Shown here: piece after piece, positions 16,698 to 25,524 of the stretch
Numbering within the stretch: the first letter of the stretch is position 1
Layout of the letters: every line of letters starts with the position of its first letter
Assembly (NCBI GenBank): GCA_016794785.1
Contig: JAEUHC010000019.1
Span: 930,001-994,000, forward strand
Source of the DNA: Opitutaceae bacterium
GTDB lineage: Bacteria > Verrucomicrobiota > Verrucomicrobiia > Opitutales > Opitutaceae
Direction: 5' to 3'
DNA length: 64,000 bases
Notes under the pieces: model-generated
What the model saw: the letters and a program-made list of their open reading frames with translations, nothing else
Told to the model about the DNA's origin: nothing
Databases searched by the model: none
Translations under genes and position numbers: made by a program

Positions 16698-19109
16698 TCA
16701 GTTCGACCGCGACAGCAACACCGTGCGCGCCTCCGCATCGTAGCGCGGGGTTACCACTTTGTCATTGAGGCGGACTTGGCCGGGCTTGGTTGGCGCACGC
16801 CATAGGGCGTTGATGACGCGCTGGCCTTGCAGGAGCACGTCGAGGCCGGTGTCGGTTTTCGTCGCGGTCAGATAGACCTTTGAGAGCGAATCGAGCACGA
16901 CCGTGCCCTCGCGGCGCACGTAGCTGCCGTCAACCACGAGGTAACGCGTGATGGCATCGGGATCGTTTGGGTTGGCGCCCGCGGGATAAGTCATGCCGAG
17001 CAAGTAGGCATCGGTCTCCCAGCCGTTGGGCAGGATGAGATTGGCGTTGCGGTGGCGGATGCTGCCATCGGCTTTCAGGTTGAGGTAAAAGTCCGTGACC
17101 GTGCCCTTCTGCCGGACGCGCACGCCGATGTGATCTAGGCCTCGCAGGCGTTCGATCTGGGGGAGAGCGACGCCTTCCGTGACCGGCAGGATGGCGGTGA
17201 TGAATTTTGTCCGGCGCGTGAGGTCGGCCGGAGCGAAACCGTAGTAGGTGATCGGTGAGCGGTCGCCCTTGAGACCCTGTTTCTCGATCAGACGCATGTT
17301 CTCGGGATAATCCGTGGGGAGGCCGCCGTCGGGAAAGGGCTCGGGAAACAGGGGGCGCACGACGGCACTGGCTTTCTCCAGAGTGACGTGCAGGTCCTGA
17401 CCGGTTCGCCTCACGGTGGCGGCGGCGTTGGGGTGGAGCAGGAACTCGAACTGGCCGGGTTCGAAGCTCTTCACATCGTCGATGATGAGGATCGCATCGC
17501 CGACCCAGAGGAAGCTGCGGTAGTTGCGGATGAAATTGTTGGAGGTCGGGCCGGTGGCGTCGGCGAGGACGTAGCGCAGATCGCCGGCGTCGAGCAGATG
17601 GGACATCGTTCCGGGGAATTTCGAGCCGAAGTAGGTGTCTTCGGGATTTGAGGCCTTGCCGTTAAAAGTGATCACATTGTGCGCGATGCTCTGGCGAAAG
17701 TAGCCGTCGTATTCCTTGGTGCCGTAGGGGCTGTGGCCGTTCTCGCCGATCAGGCTCTGCCCCTGGTGAAAGAGGCTGAAGGTGCCGGCATCCGCGTAGG
17801 AATGGTTCCAGGTCCAGCCGGACTTCATCGCGAGCATCGTGGCGTCCTTGCTCCAGGAGTTGCGCAGGATGGTCCAGCCGATGTCGCCGTAGAGTTTGGC
17901 GGTCGGGAGTGCGGGCTGGTCCGGGATCGCCGCGATCTCGGCCGGCGTCGGGGCAAACAGCAGGTCGGCGGGCGACGTTCCGTGGAGTCCTTTGGCGACG
18001 TCCGGATTGAACTGCTGCAGATACCACAGGTAGCTCGGTTTGCGGTAGCCGACATTCCAGAGGAGGCTGACGGAAGCAGAGCAATTCTGCCGCACGCTGC
18101 TGTCGCCAAAATCAACCGCCATCGGCCGGCCCGCGCTGGGGTAGAGGGTGTGGATGAACCACTCGCCGATTTGGCTGGTGATGGAGGACTCGGGGAGCGG
18201 CTCGGTGAACGCGGTGTTCCAGGTGAGCATGAAGGGCAGGTAGGTTTCGACCGCGAGATTGGTGTAGCCGACACTTTCGTAGAACGCGCCGGCGGAATCA
18301 AAATTGGGCGGCTTGGTCTCGAGCACGTTGCCGGCGTAGCGGAGCCACTCGTCGGAGGCGGCGCGGACGCGTCGCACCCAGTCGCGGGCGCGCGGTTCCT
18401 CGTCGAGAATGGCCATGGCGCCGACTCCGGCGCCAAACACGGCCGTGGGCCACCAGTTGTGGCCCATCGAGTCGAGGGCGTGGATGCGCTTGCCGCCGAG
18501 CACCCAGTCGTTGAGCACGACCAGCACGCCGTTCTCGGCGAGGTTGTGCGCGAGCATCTTCCGCTCGGCCGGTGTCAGCATGTCGTGGATGGTGTCGTAG
18601 GCGATGCCGAAGGCCCGGGGACCGTTGCCGGAGTTGAGGCCGGCGTTCCAAGGCGGATCGCGCCGCATGAGGTCGGAGCCGTTGTTCACGCCGCCGCCGA
18701 TGGGGGCGCGGGCCTGCATCTGGGACATGAGCGTGGTCTTGACGCGCTCGGCGTATTTGCGGTCGCCGGTCATGCGATACGCGAGCAACAGGGCGTCGTT
18801 GCCGCCGGCGCGGTTGCCGCGACCACCCCGGCCGCCCTTGCTGGCGGAATCGGTGGTGCTGGAGAGGGCTGCTTCGGCCTCGGCGAGAATCCGTTTCCAG
18901 GCTTCGGAGATGACCGGTTCATTTTTCACCCGCTCCTTCAGTTTCGCGATGTTGGCGTCGGTATAGAGCAGGTAGGGGTGGCCGCTGCGACGCTCCAGCG
19001 CATCGGCGAATTGACCCTGTGCCGCGGCGCGAGTGGGCACACTGAGAAGGCAGAGTAGCAAGGCCCCCAGGGCTGAGGTGGCCCGCAGAAGAAAGTCTGG
19101 GGTAGTCAT
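16698..19109 (-). CDS. Heparinase II/III-family polysaccharide lyase
   Basis: Probable lyase that cleaves a uronic-acid-containing polysaccharide by beta-elimination. It has 803 residues: a signal peptide (MTTPDFLLRATSALGALLLC and following), an alpha-helical toroid domain (about 40-400, with YESVGYTNLAVETYLPF), and a heparinase II/III-like beta domain (about 430-790, with SYADAGTFSLFHQG and SIAHNVITFNGKAS, where the AHN segment is typical of the family). A Gly/Arg-rich patch (GGRGGRGNRAGG) lies near residue 90. It is the first gene of the eight-gene minus-strand cluster and so probably sets the pathway: depolymerise, desulfate, de-esterify, import. Longer in-frame upstream extension would run through the tRNA-Ser gene and is rejected. 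Alginate, ulvan-like and heparin-like substrates all remain possible. Confidence 0.85.
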   Translation of the reverse strand: MTTPDFLLRATSALGALLLCLLSVPTRAAAQGQFADALERRSGHPYLLYTDANIAKLKERVKNEPVISEAWKRILAEAEAALSSTTDSASKGGRGGRGNRAGGNDALLLAYRMTGDRKYAERVKTTLMSQMQARAPIGGGVNNGSDLMRRDPPWNAGLNSGNGPRAFGIAYDTIHDMLTPAERKMLAHNLAENGVLVVLNDWVLGGKRIHALDSMGHNWWPTAVFGAGVGAMAILDEEPRARDWVRRVRAASDEWLRYAGNVLETKPPNFDSAGAFYESVGYTNLAVETYLPFMLTWNTAFTEPLPESSITSQIGEWFIHTLYPSAGRPMAVDFGDSSVRQNCSASVSLLWNVGYRKPSYLWYLQQFNPDVAKGLHGTSPADLLFAPTPAEIAAIPDQPALPTAKLYGDIGWTILRNSWSKDATMLAMKSGWTWNHSYADAGTFSLFHQGQSLIGENGHSPYGTKEYDGYFRQSIAHNVITFNGKASNPEDTYFGSKFPGTMSHLLDAGDLRYVLADATGPTSNNFIRNYRSFLWVGDAILIIDDVKSFEPGQFEFLLHPNAAATVRRTGQDLHVTLEKASAVVRPLFPEPFPDGGLPTDYPENMRLIEKQGLKGDRSPITYYGFAPADLTRRTKFITAILPVTEGVALPQIERLRGLDHIGVRVRQKGTVTDFYLNLKADGSIRHRNANLILPNGWETDAYLLGMTYPAGANPNDPDAITRYLVVDGSYVRREGTVVLDSLSKVYLTATKTDTGLDVLLQGQRVINALWRAPTKPGQVRLNDKVVTPRYDAEARTVLLSRSN

Positions 19110-19181
19110 GGCGAATGGGGCGAGCGAGGTGGCGAGGGGCGAATGTCGGGCCGCCACACGAGGGGGCGCAATTCTGCCGTA

Positions 19182-19197
19182 GATTACACTAGTAAAC
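19182..19197. promoter_or_regulatory. Possible operator before the polysaccharide cluster
   Basis: GATTAC-ACTA-GTAAAC is an imperfect inverted repeat (5 of 6 bases per arm) in an AT-richer island 73 bases upstream of the lyase start. It is the only symmetric element noticed in this 209-base promoter region. No regulator gene is in the window, so the binding protein is unknown. Confidence 0.25.
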
Positions 19198-19318
19198 ACG
19201 CCCCAGCGGTAGATGAGCGGAGTGGGTCTCGTATTGGCGATGGTGCCGGATTGCCGTGCTCGAGCTCCGGTTGGCGCCCAAGTTTTCCGCCCATTAATCG
19301 CGCTACCCCAGGGAAAAT

Positions 19319-19406
19319 TGGCGGAGAGGGAGGGATTCGAACCCCCGGGACCTTGCGGCCCAGCGGTTTTCAAGACCGCCGCGATAGACCACTCTGCCAC
19401 CTCTCC
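19319..19406 (-). tRNA. tRNA-Ser (anticodon TGA), CCA encoded
   Basis: Minus-strand cloverleaf with acceptor GGAGAGG/CCTCTCC, anticodon stem GCGGT/ACCGC around loop CTTGAAA (anticodon TGA), a long type II variable arm (TGGGCCGCAAGGTCCC region), a T loop GGTTCGAATCC, discriminator G and a genomically encoded CCA. The long variable arm identifies it as serine. Its 3' end faces the polysaccharide cluster, the usual side for tRNA-targeted integration. Confidence 0.95.
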
Positions 19407-19476
19407 CCAGCCCGCGAAAACGTCCGCGAAACATCGCGCTTGTCGAGCTTTCTCGCCGCGTGCAGGTTTCGCTGAA

Positions 19477-20697
19477 ATGCGCCCTGTCCCCGTCGCTGAA
19501 TCCCCGGCTGTGGCGGAGGTGCAGGGGCTTTACGGGGCGTTTTCGTTTCCCGAGAAACTGCTCCAGAAAATCTGGCTGCGCGGCGACTTCGATGGTGCAG
19601 GGGCGCTCACGACCGACGGGCATCAGGTGCGGGTCCTGCACCCGGGGAAATGGAATCTGCTCGGCGGCCCGGATTTTCTCGGCGCGCGGCTGCGCATTGG
19701 CGGCGCGGGTGCCCGCGAGATCACCGGGGATATTGAGGTGCACCTGCGCGCGGGCGACTGGCAGGCGCACGGTCATGCGCGCGACCCGGCCTATGATCAC
19801 GTGGTGCTGCATGTGGTGCTCTTCCCGCCGGAGCGCGATCAGGTCACGCTCGGGGCTGACGGCCGCGTGATCCCGGTGCTCGTGCTGCTGCCGCTGTTGC
19901 ACCGGGCCTTGGAGGAATTTGCGGGAGACGAAGCGGTCGAGGCCCTCGCGCAGCGACCGGCGTCGCGCATGGTCGAGGAACTCGGCCCGCTCGCGCGGCC
20001 GGAACTCGAGGCATTGCTGACACGTCACGCCGAGATGCGGTGGCGGCAGAAGGTCCACTTTGCCCGCCTGCGGCTCGATCGCCTGGGTTGGGACGCCGCC
20101 TGCCATCACGCGGCGCTCGAGATTCTGGGCTACCGGTTCAACCGCGCGCCGATGCTGCGGGTGGCGGCGCGCTGGCCGTTGGCGGAGTGGGGGAGCGGCG
20201 CGGTGACAGCCGACGAGGCCTTGGCGGCCGAGGTGGAGACCTGGAGCGTCCAGGGTGTGCGCCCGGCCAATCATCCGCGCGTGCGCCTCGCGCAATACGC
20301 CGCCTGGGTGCGGGCGCGGCCCGACTGGCCGACGCGAGTCCGCGATCTCGCCCGCACGCTTCCGGTGATCGAGTTGGACGGCGCGGCGACGCGCGAGGTG
20401 CGGCGCGTTCATGGTTTCACTCATTTGCGTGCAGTGCTGGGCGAGTCGGTTTGCGCCGACGCGGTCGGCGGCACGCGATTCGACAACCTCGTCTGCGACG
20501 GTCTCTTGCCGCTGATCGCGGCACGCGAAGGCGGTCGGCTGGCCGGGCTCTGGCATCACTGGTTCCCGGGTGACCTGCCGCCGGCGATCACGGGTGGATT
20601 GCGGCGCCTCGCGGTGTTTGATGGCCGGGCACGGCCGGCGTGCCACGGTGCGGCACAAGGGCTGGTGGGCTGGCTGATCGAGCGCGAGGCACGTTAG
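19477..20697 (+). CDS. DUF2851 family protein
   Basis: A 406-residue protein of unknown function matching the DUF2851 pattern. The N-terminal half contains HPGKWNLLGGPDFLGARLRI, GDIEVHLRAGDWQAHGH and DPAYDHVVLHVV, the most conserved parts of the family. The C-terminal half is helical and basic. No signal peptide or membrane segment is seen, so it should be cytoplasmic. The ATG at 19477 is chosen because the upstream extension reads through the tRNA-Ser gene. It is a single gene between the tRNA and rpmI. No biochemical role is known to me. Confidence 0.8.
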   Translation: MRPVPVAESPAVAEVQGLYGAFSFPEKLLQKIWLRGDFDGAGALTTDGHQVRVLHPGKWNLLGGPDFLGARLRIGGAGAREITGDIEVHLRAGDWQAHGHARDPAYDHVVLHVVLFPPERDQVTLGADGRVIPVLVLLPLLHRALEEFAGDEAVEALAQRPASRMVEELGPLARPELEALLTRHAEMRWRQKVHFARLRLDRLGWDAACHHAALEILGYRFNRAPMLRVAARWPLAEWGSGAVTADEALAAEVETWSVQGVRPANHPRVRLAQYAAWVRARPDWPTRVRDLARTLPVIELDGAATREVRRVHGFTHLRAVLGESVCADAVGGTRFDNLVCDGLLPLIAAREGGRLAGLWHHWFPGDLPPAITGGLRRLAVFDGRARPACHGAAQGLVGWLIEREAR

Positions 20698-20782
20698 TCG
20701 CCGGGACGCGGAGAGAGTGAGGCGAAGTGAAAATTGCCCTTGCCTTGGAGCGCGCGCGTCTCTGTTTTCGACCTTTCATTCC

Positions 20783-20977
20783 ATGCAAAAGACCAAGAAG
20801 TCCGTCGCCAAGCGGTTCAAACTCACCGCCACCGGCAAGCTCGTGCGTCGCACGCCCGGCTTCCGTCACCTCCTGGGCGCCAAGAGCGCCAAGCAAAAGC
20901 GCCGCGCCTCCCGCGACAAGCTGGTGGCCGAGGGCCATGCCAAGCCGCTGAAGCGCTGCCTGCCCTTCGGGCTCTGA
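20783..20977 (+). CDS. rpmI: 50S ribosomal protein L35
   Basis: Small basic protein of the large ribosomal subunit, 64 residues, with the typical MQKTKKSVAKRFKLTATGK start, GFRHLLGAKS middle and KPLKRCLPFGL end. The ATG at 20783 matches the family start. It precedes rplT by 97 bases. Unlike the common bacterial order infC-rpmI-rplT, no infC is found directly upstream. Confidence 0.95.
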   Translation: MQKTKKSVAKRFKLTATGKLVRRTPGFRHLLGAKSAKQKRRASRDKLVAEGHAKPLKRCLPFGL

Positions 20978-21074
20978 TTTGTCGGCCCGCTCCTGCGGTC
21001 CTCAACCTACAACCTCGTCCGCGGGTGATTTCCCAGCCGACCTGCGGCGACTAACCTAATAAAGGAAAACTAAC

Positions 21075-21458
21075 ATGGCTCGTGCAACCAACGCTCCCGC
21101 GTCGCGTCGTCGCCGCAAGAGAATGCTGAAGTATGCCAAAGGCTACTTCGGCAACAAATCGAAGCTCTTTCGCTATGCGAAGGAAGCTGTCCACCACGCG
21201 TGGCTTTACGCCTACGCCCACCGCCGCAAGAAGAAGGGCGACCGCCGTTCCCTCTGGATCGTGCGTCTCAACGCCGCGTGCCGCAATGCCGGCATCAGCT
21301 ACAGCCGCTTCATCGAGGGCCTCGCCGCCGCCAAGATCGAGCTCGACCGCAAGGTCCTGAGCGATCTCGCGATTCGCGACGAGGTGGCGTTCAACGGCCT
21401 GGTCCTGCAAGCCCAGGAAGCGTTGAAGGCCAAAGCCGCCGCGGCCAAGAAGGCCTGA
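21075..21458 (+). CDS. rplT: 50S ribosomal protein L20
   Basis: rRNA-binding protein needed early in large-subunit assembly, 127 residues. It has the basic N-terminal extension (ARATNAPASRRRRKRMLKYAKG) and the conserved C-terminal domain with RLNAACRNAGISYSRFIEGL. AAAGGAA at 21061 is a good ribosome binding site. In many bacteria L20 represses its own operon by binding the mRNA leader; no L20-binding structure was worked out here. A strong intrinsic terminator follows the gene. Confidence 0.97.
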   Translation: MARATNAPASRRRRKRMLKYAKGYFGNKSKLFRYAKEAVHHAWLYAYAHRRKKKGDRRSLWIVRLNAACRNAGISYSRFIEGLAAAKIELDRKVLSDLAIRDEVAFNGLVLQAQEALKAKAAAAKKA

Positions 21459-21509
21459 GCAGTCTTCGACGCGAGCCCCGGGCGGGCTCGCCTCCACTAG
21501 GATTTCGGA

Positions 21510-21548
21510 GGACGGGTCCCGCACCGCGGGATGCCGTCCTTCTTTTTT
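21510..21548 (+). terminator. Intrinsic terminator after rplT
   Basis: GGACGG-g-TCCCGC / acc / GCGGGA-tg-CCGTCC forms a 12-bp stem with a small bulge, followed directly by TTCTTTTTT. A separate 8-bp hairpin (21471-21491, GCGAGCCC/GGGCTCGC) precedes it. It should separate the ribosomal genes from pheS. Confidence 0.88.
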
Positions 21549-21630
21549 GCGCCCTCCACTCCGCCGTCGCGTCCCACGAAACTGTTCGCATTCATCCGCG
21601 TGATTCGCGGGAGTCTTCCGCTTCCTTTTC

Positions 21631-22674
21631 ATGCAAGACCAACTCTCCGCCCTCCTCGACAAGGCCGCCGCCGAGTTTCCCGCCATCGCCGCGCGGCCGG
21701 AGTTCGAGGCCGCCAAGGCCCGCTACGTCGGCCCGCACGGCGAACTCACCGCCCTCATGAAGCAGATGGGTGCGCTCCCCAAGGAGCAGAAGCCCATCGT
21801 CGGCAAGCTCATCAACGAGACCAAGGGCCGGCTCCAGGCCCATCTCGACGCCGCCCTCGCGCGCATCGCCGCCGCCGAGCTCGCCGCCCAGCTCGGGCCC
21901 GCCGTCGATCCCTCCCTGCCGTCGATCGACGCCGGTCCTGGCACGCGCCACCCGCTCACCCTCGTGCGCGAGGAGATGTGCCGCATCCTCCGCAAGGTCG
22001 GCTTCACTATCGCCGACGGTCCCGAGGTCGAGACCGAGTATTACTGCTTCGACGCCCTCAACACCCCCGTCCATCACCCCGCGCGCGACGAGAAGGACAC
22101 GTTCTATTTCCCGGCCAACGCGCGCTTCGGCAACGTCTCGAAAAAGGTCCCGACGGAAAAATATCTCCTCCGCACGCACACCTCATCGGTGCAGATCCGC
22201 ACGATGCTCAAGGGCGCGCCGCCGATCCGCATCGTCTCGCCGGGCCGCGTCTATCGCCGCGACACCACCGACGCCACGCACAGCGCCAACTTCCACCAGC
22301 TCGAATGCCTCTACGTGGACAAGGGCGTCACCGTCCGCGACCTCAAGGCCCTGCTCGACTACATCTTCGCCTCGCTCCTCGGCAAGGACACCAAGACCCG
22401 CTTCCGCCCGCACTACTTCGGCTACACCGAGCCGAGCTTTGAGGTCGATCTCACCGCCACGCACCTGCCCAAGGTGAAGAAGCCCTGGATCGAGATCGGC
22501 GGCTGCGGCATGGTCGATCCCACGGTCTTCGCCGAGGTCGGCTACGACCCCGAGGTCTGGAGCGGCTACGCCTTCGGCATGGGCCTCGAGCGCCTCGCCA
22601 TGCTCCTCTACGGCATCGATGACATCCGCTACTTCTACCAAAACGACCTGCGCTTCCTGAAACAATTCGCCTGA
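21631..22674 (+). CDS. pheS: Phenylalanyl-tRNA synthetase alpha subunit
   Basis: Catalytic subunit of the alpha2-beta2 enzyme that charges tRNA-Phe; 347 residues, normal length. The N-terminal coiled-coil region (1-90) binds tRNA. The class II catalytic core has GPEVETEYYCFDALNTP, HTSSVQIRTM (motif 2 region), and GMGLERLAMLLYGIDDIR (motif 3). The gene is followed by pheT after a gap filled almost entirely by a palindrome. Confidence 0.97.
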   Translation: MQDQLSALLDKAAAEFPAIAARPEFEAAKARYVGPHGELTALMKQMGALPKEQKPIVGKLINETKGRLQAHLDAALARIAAAELAAQLGPAVDPSLPSIDAGPGTRHPLTLVREEMCRILRKVGFTIADGPEVETEYYCFDALNTPVHHPARDEKDTFYFPANARFGNVSKKVPTEKYLLRTHTSSVQIRTMLKGAPPIRIVSPGRVYRRDTTDATHSANFHQLECLYVDKGVTVRDLKALLDYIFASLLGKDTKTRFRPHYFGYTEPSFEVDLTATHLPKVKKPWIEIGGCGMVDPTVFAEVGYDPEVWSGYAFGMGLERLAMLLYGIDDIRYFYQNDLRFLKQFA

Positions 22675-22679
22675 TGGCC

Positions 22680-22758
22680 GTAGCGAGTAGCGGGTAGTGA
22701 GTAGCGAGCATACTCCCAACCCGCATCTACTCGCTACCCACTACCCGCTACTCGCTAC
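22680..22758. repeat. 29-bp-arm palindrome filling the pheS-pheT gap
   Basis: Left arm 22680-22708 and right arm 22730-22758 are reverse complements with a single mismatch in 29 bases, separated by a 21-base loop. The arms are built from the unit GTAGCGAG/GTAGCGGG. The right arm ends 7 bases before the pheT start. The transcript would fold into a long hairpin that could affect pheT translation or mRNA stability. Confidence 0.9.
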
Positions 22759-22765
22759 TTCGAGA

Positions 22766-25222
22766 ATGAAAATTTCCCTCAACTGGCTCCGCGACTACGT
22801 CGCCCTCGACGCGTCCCACGACGAGATCTCCCGCGCGATCACCTTCCTCGGCTTCGAGGTCGAGTCCGTCGTCAACACCGGCGCGCCCAAGCTCGAAAAC
22901 GTCGTCGTCGGCGAGATCCTCACCCGCGCCAAGCTCCCGAACCTCAAGAAGGAAATCTCCCTTTGCACCGTCGACGTCGGCCCCGCCGGCGGCGTGAAGA
23001 CCATCGTGTGCGGCGCGCCCAACTGCGACCCCGGCCACCGCGTGCCGGTCGCGCTCCCCGGCGCCGTCCTCCCCGGCGGCTTCACCATCACGCAGGCGAA
23101 GAAATACGGCCACGAGTCGCAGGGCATGCTCTGCGGCCCCGATGAGATCGGCCTCCCCGCCGGCCACGGGCTCCTCCTCCTCGACGGCCGCCCGGCCCTC
23201 GGCGCGCCCATCAACACCGTCCTCCCGCCCGGCGACACCGTCTTCGACATCGAGATCACGCCCAATCGCCCCGACTGTCAGTCCCACCTCGGCATCGCGC
23301 GCGAGCTGGCCGCATGGTTCAAGCTCCCGCTCCGTTATCCGCAGGAAAAATTCCGCGGCGACGTGTCCGCGGCGCCCGCACGGCCCGACTTGCTCGCGTC
23401 CGTCCGCGTCGAGGCCCCGGTGGACTGCCCGCTCTACACCGCGCACATCATCACCGGCGTGAAAATCGGCCCGAGCCCCGCGTGGCTCCAGCAGCGCCTC
23501 GCCGCCGTCGGCCTCCGCCCGATCAACAACGTCGTCGATGTCGGCAACTTCGTGATGCTCGAGTCGGGCCAGCCGCTGCACGCGTTCGACGCGAAGAAGC
23601 TCGGCGGTGCGCAAATCATCGTCCGCCACGCCGCCGCGGGCGAAAAGATCACCACCCTCGATGGCAAGGTGCGCCCGCTCACGGATCGCATGCTCGTCAT
23701 CGCCGATGCGGCCCAGCCCGTCGTCGTCGCCGGCATCATGGGCGGCGTGGATTCCGGCGTCTCCGCCGCCACCACCGATCTCGTGCTTGAGTGCGCCTTC
23801 TTCAACCGCCACTCCGTCCGCGCCACCTCGCGCGCCCTCGGCCTCAGCTCGGATTCCTCCTATCGTTACGAGCGCGGCGTTGATCCCCACGGCACGTTCG
23901 AGGCCGCGTGGCGCGCCATCGATCTCATTCTGGAGACGGCCGGCGGCTCCGTCGTCGGCCCGGTCTTCAAGATCGGCGGCGAGGCGCCCTGGCAGCGTGA
24001 GGTCGTCGTGACGCACGACTACATCACCGAAAAACTCGGCTTCGATATTCCCGCCGCCGAGATGCGCGCGGCGTTCGAGTCGCTCGAACTCACCGTCACC
24101 CGCGAGGAGCCCACGGATCGTCGCGGCCCGGCCTGGACCGTCTCGATCCCCAGCTGGCGCGACGATCTCGATCGCCCGATCGATCTCGTCGAGGAGGTTT
24201 TGCGCCTGCACGGCACGGAGAAAATCCCCGCCGCCGTCGTGAGTTCGCCCGGCCTCTTCGCCGAGGACGATCCGATCACGGCCTTCAACCGCCGCGCGAC
24301 CGACTACCTCGTCGGCCACGATTTCCACGAGTGCGTGAACTACACCCTCCGCCCCGCGAAGGAGATCGCGCCGTGGGTCTCCGCCGCCGCCGCGCAGGAA
24401 CTCGCGCTCGCCAATCCCTTCACGGAGGATCAGTCGCACCTCCGTCCGACGCTCGTGAGCGGCCTGCTCGAATCACTCAAGTTGAACCAGTCGCGCGGCG
24501 TCGTTGCTTCGCGTCTGTGCGAGACGGGGCGGGTCTTCGTCGAGCGCCAGGGCCAGGTGGTCGAGTGCGCCGCGGTCGCGTTTGTGCTCGCCGAGCCTGT
24601 CGGCGAGCGCGCGTGGTTGAAGCGAGAGGCGCCGGACTTCTTCACCGCCAAGCACCATCTGGGCGCGCTCGCCACGCTCGCCGGGATCGATTTCGCCCGC
24701 CAGCCCGTCGTGGCCGCGGCGGGTCTCGGCGGCTGGCAGGATGCGCACGCGGCCGCCGCCGGCGACATCGCCCACGGCTGGTTCGCCCGCTTCGGCCTGC
24801 TCGATCTCGCGCTGGTGAAATCGCTCGGCCTCGAGGGCCGGGTTTACGCCGGCCTGTTCGCCATCTTGCCCGAGCGCCTCGCGGGCGGCGCGGCGCGCCG
24901 GCGTTTCGCGGAGTTCAGCCTGTTCCCCGCCGCGCTGCGCGACCTCGCGCTCGTGGTCGATGCCGCGGCGCCCGCCGCCGAGGTGCAGAAGGCCCTCGCC
25001 AAGATCGCCCGCGCCGCCGTCGGCCCGGCGTTCGCGATGGAAAGCGTCGCGGTCTTCGATCTCTACCGCGGGGCCGGCCTGCCCGAGGGGAAGAAGAGCC
25101 TGGCTTTCAGCTTCGTGTTCCGCTCCGCCGAGCGCACGCTCACGGATGAGGAGGTCAACGCCGTCTTCCAGAAAATCCAGGACGAGGTGGCCGCGACCAC
25201 GCCCTACCAGGTCCGCAAGTAA
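22766..25222 (+). CDS. pheT: Phenylalanyl-tRNA synthetase beta subunit
   Basis: Beta subunit of phenylalanyl-tRNA synthetase, 818 residues. Domains: N-terminal MKISLNWLRDYV, tRNA-binding OB fold (about 40-150), B3/B4 editing domain (about 210-390, with ITPNRPDCQSHLGIARELAA before it), B5, core, and a C-terminal anticodon-binding FDX-ACB domain (about 720-818, ending TTPYQVRK). The B3/B4 domain hydrolyses Tyr-tRNA-Phe. The ATG at 22766 is the family start; the in-frame extension upstream is only translated palindrome. It is co-directional with pheS and gatCAB. Confidence 0.97.
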   Translation: MKISLNWLRDYVALDASHDEISRAITFLGFEVESVVNTGAPKLENVVVGEILTRAKLPNLKKEISLCTVDVGPAGGVKTIVCGAPNCDPGHRVPVALPGAVLPGGFTITQAKKYGHESQGMLCGPDEIGLPAGHGLLLLDGRPALGAPINTVLPPGDTVFDIEITPNRPDCQSHLGIARELAAWFKLPLRYPQEKFRGDVSAAPARPDLLASVRVEAPVDCPLYTAHIITGVKIGPSPAWLQQRLAAVGLRPINNVVDVGNFVMLESGQPLHAFDAKKLGGAQIIVRHAAAGEKITTLDGKVRPLTDRMLVIADAAQPVVVAGIMGGVDSGVSAATTDLVLECAFFNRHSVRATSRALGLSSDSSYRYERGVDPHGTFEAAWRAIDLILETAGGSVVGPVFKIGGEAPWQREVVVTHDYITEKLGFDIPAAEMRAAFESLELTVTREEPTDRRGPAWTVSIPSWRDDLDRPIDLVEEVLRLHGTEKIPAAVVSSPGLFAEDDPITAFNRRATDYLVGHDFHECVNYTLRPAKEIAPWVSAAAAQELALANPFTEDQSHLRPTLVSGLLESLKLNQSRGVVASRLCETGRVFVERQGQVVECAAVAFVLAEPVGERAWLKREAPDFFTAKHHLGALATLAGIDFARQPVVAAAGLGGWQDAHAAAAGDIAHGWFARFGLLDLALVKSLGLEGRVYAGLFAILPERLAGGAARRRFAEFSLFPAALRDLALVVDAAAPAAEVQKALAKIARAAVGPAFAMESVAVFDLYRGAGLPEGKKSLAFSFVFRSAERTLTDEEVNAVFQKIQDEVAATTPYQVRK

Positions 25223-25233
25223 ACCGCCGCCGC

Positions 25234-25524
25234 ATGTCCTCCGCGCCCCAGCTCAACATCGATCACGTCGCGAAGCTCGCGCGCCTCGCCATCACGCCCG
25301 AGGAGAAGACGCAGTTCGCCGCGCAGCTCGGCAGCGTGCTCCACCATATCGAGCAGCTCGCCAAGGTGGACGTCACGGGCGTCGAGCCCAGCGCGCACGC
25401 CTTTGCGGTGCACAACGTCTGGCAGGACGATGTCGCGCGCCCCGGCCTGACGGTCGCCGACGCGCTCCGCAACGCCCCCGCCCAGCGCGAGAACATGATC
25501 GCCGTGCCCAAGGTCGTCGAATGA
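25234..25524 (+). CDS. gatC: Asp-tRNA(Asn)/Glu-tRNA(Gln) amidotransferase subunit C
   Basis: Small chaperone-like subunit that wraps around GatA in the GatCAB complex, 96 residues, with INIDHVAKLARLAITPEEK-like N-terminus (LNIDHVAKLARLAITPEEK), GVEPSAHA and the C-terminal ADALRNAPAQRENMIAVPKVVE. It starts 11 bases after pheT and its stop overlaps the gatA start (ATGA), so the two are translationally coupled. Since glnS is also present, GatCAB may mainly serve Asn-tRNA formation. Confidence 0.95.
   Translation: MSSAPQLNIDHVAKLARLAITPEEKTQFAAQLGSVLHHIEQLAKVDVTGVEPSAHAFAVHNVWQDDVARPGLTVADALRNAPAQRENMIAVPKVVE

Noticed and set aside
19107..19400. N-terminal extension of the heparinase-like lyase
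   Set aside because: The extra 97 codons are translated tRNA-Ser and promoter DNA. A good signal peptide begins at 19109.
19213..19476. N-terminal extension of the DUF2851 protein
   Set aside because: It also runs through the tRNA-Ser gene; the family-like part begins just after the ATG at 19477.
20698..20782. Missing infC upstream of rpmI
   Set aside because: Many genomes place infC elsewhere, so its absence here is not evidence of loss.
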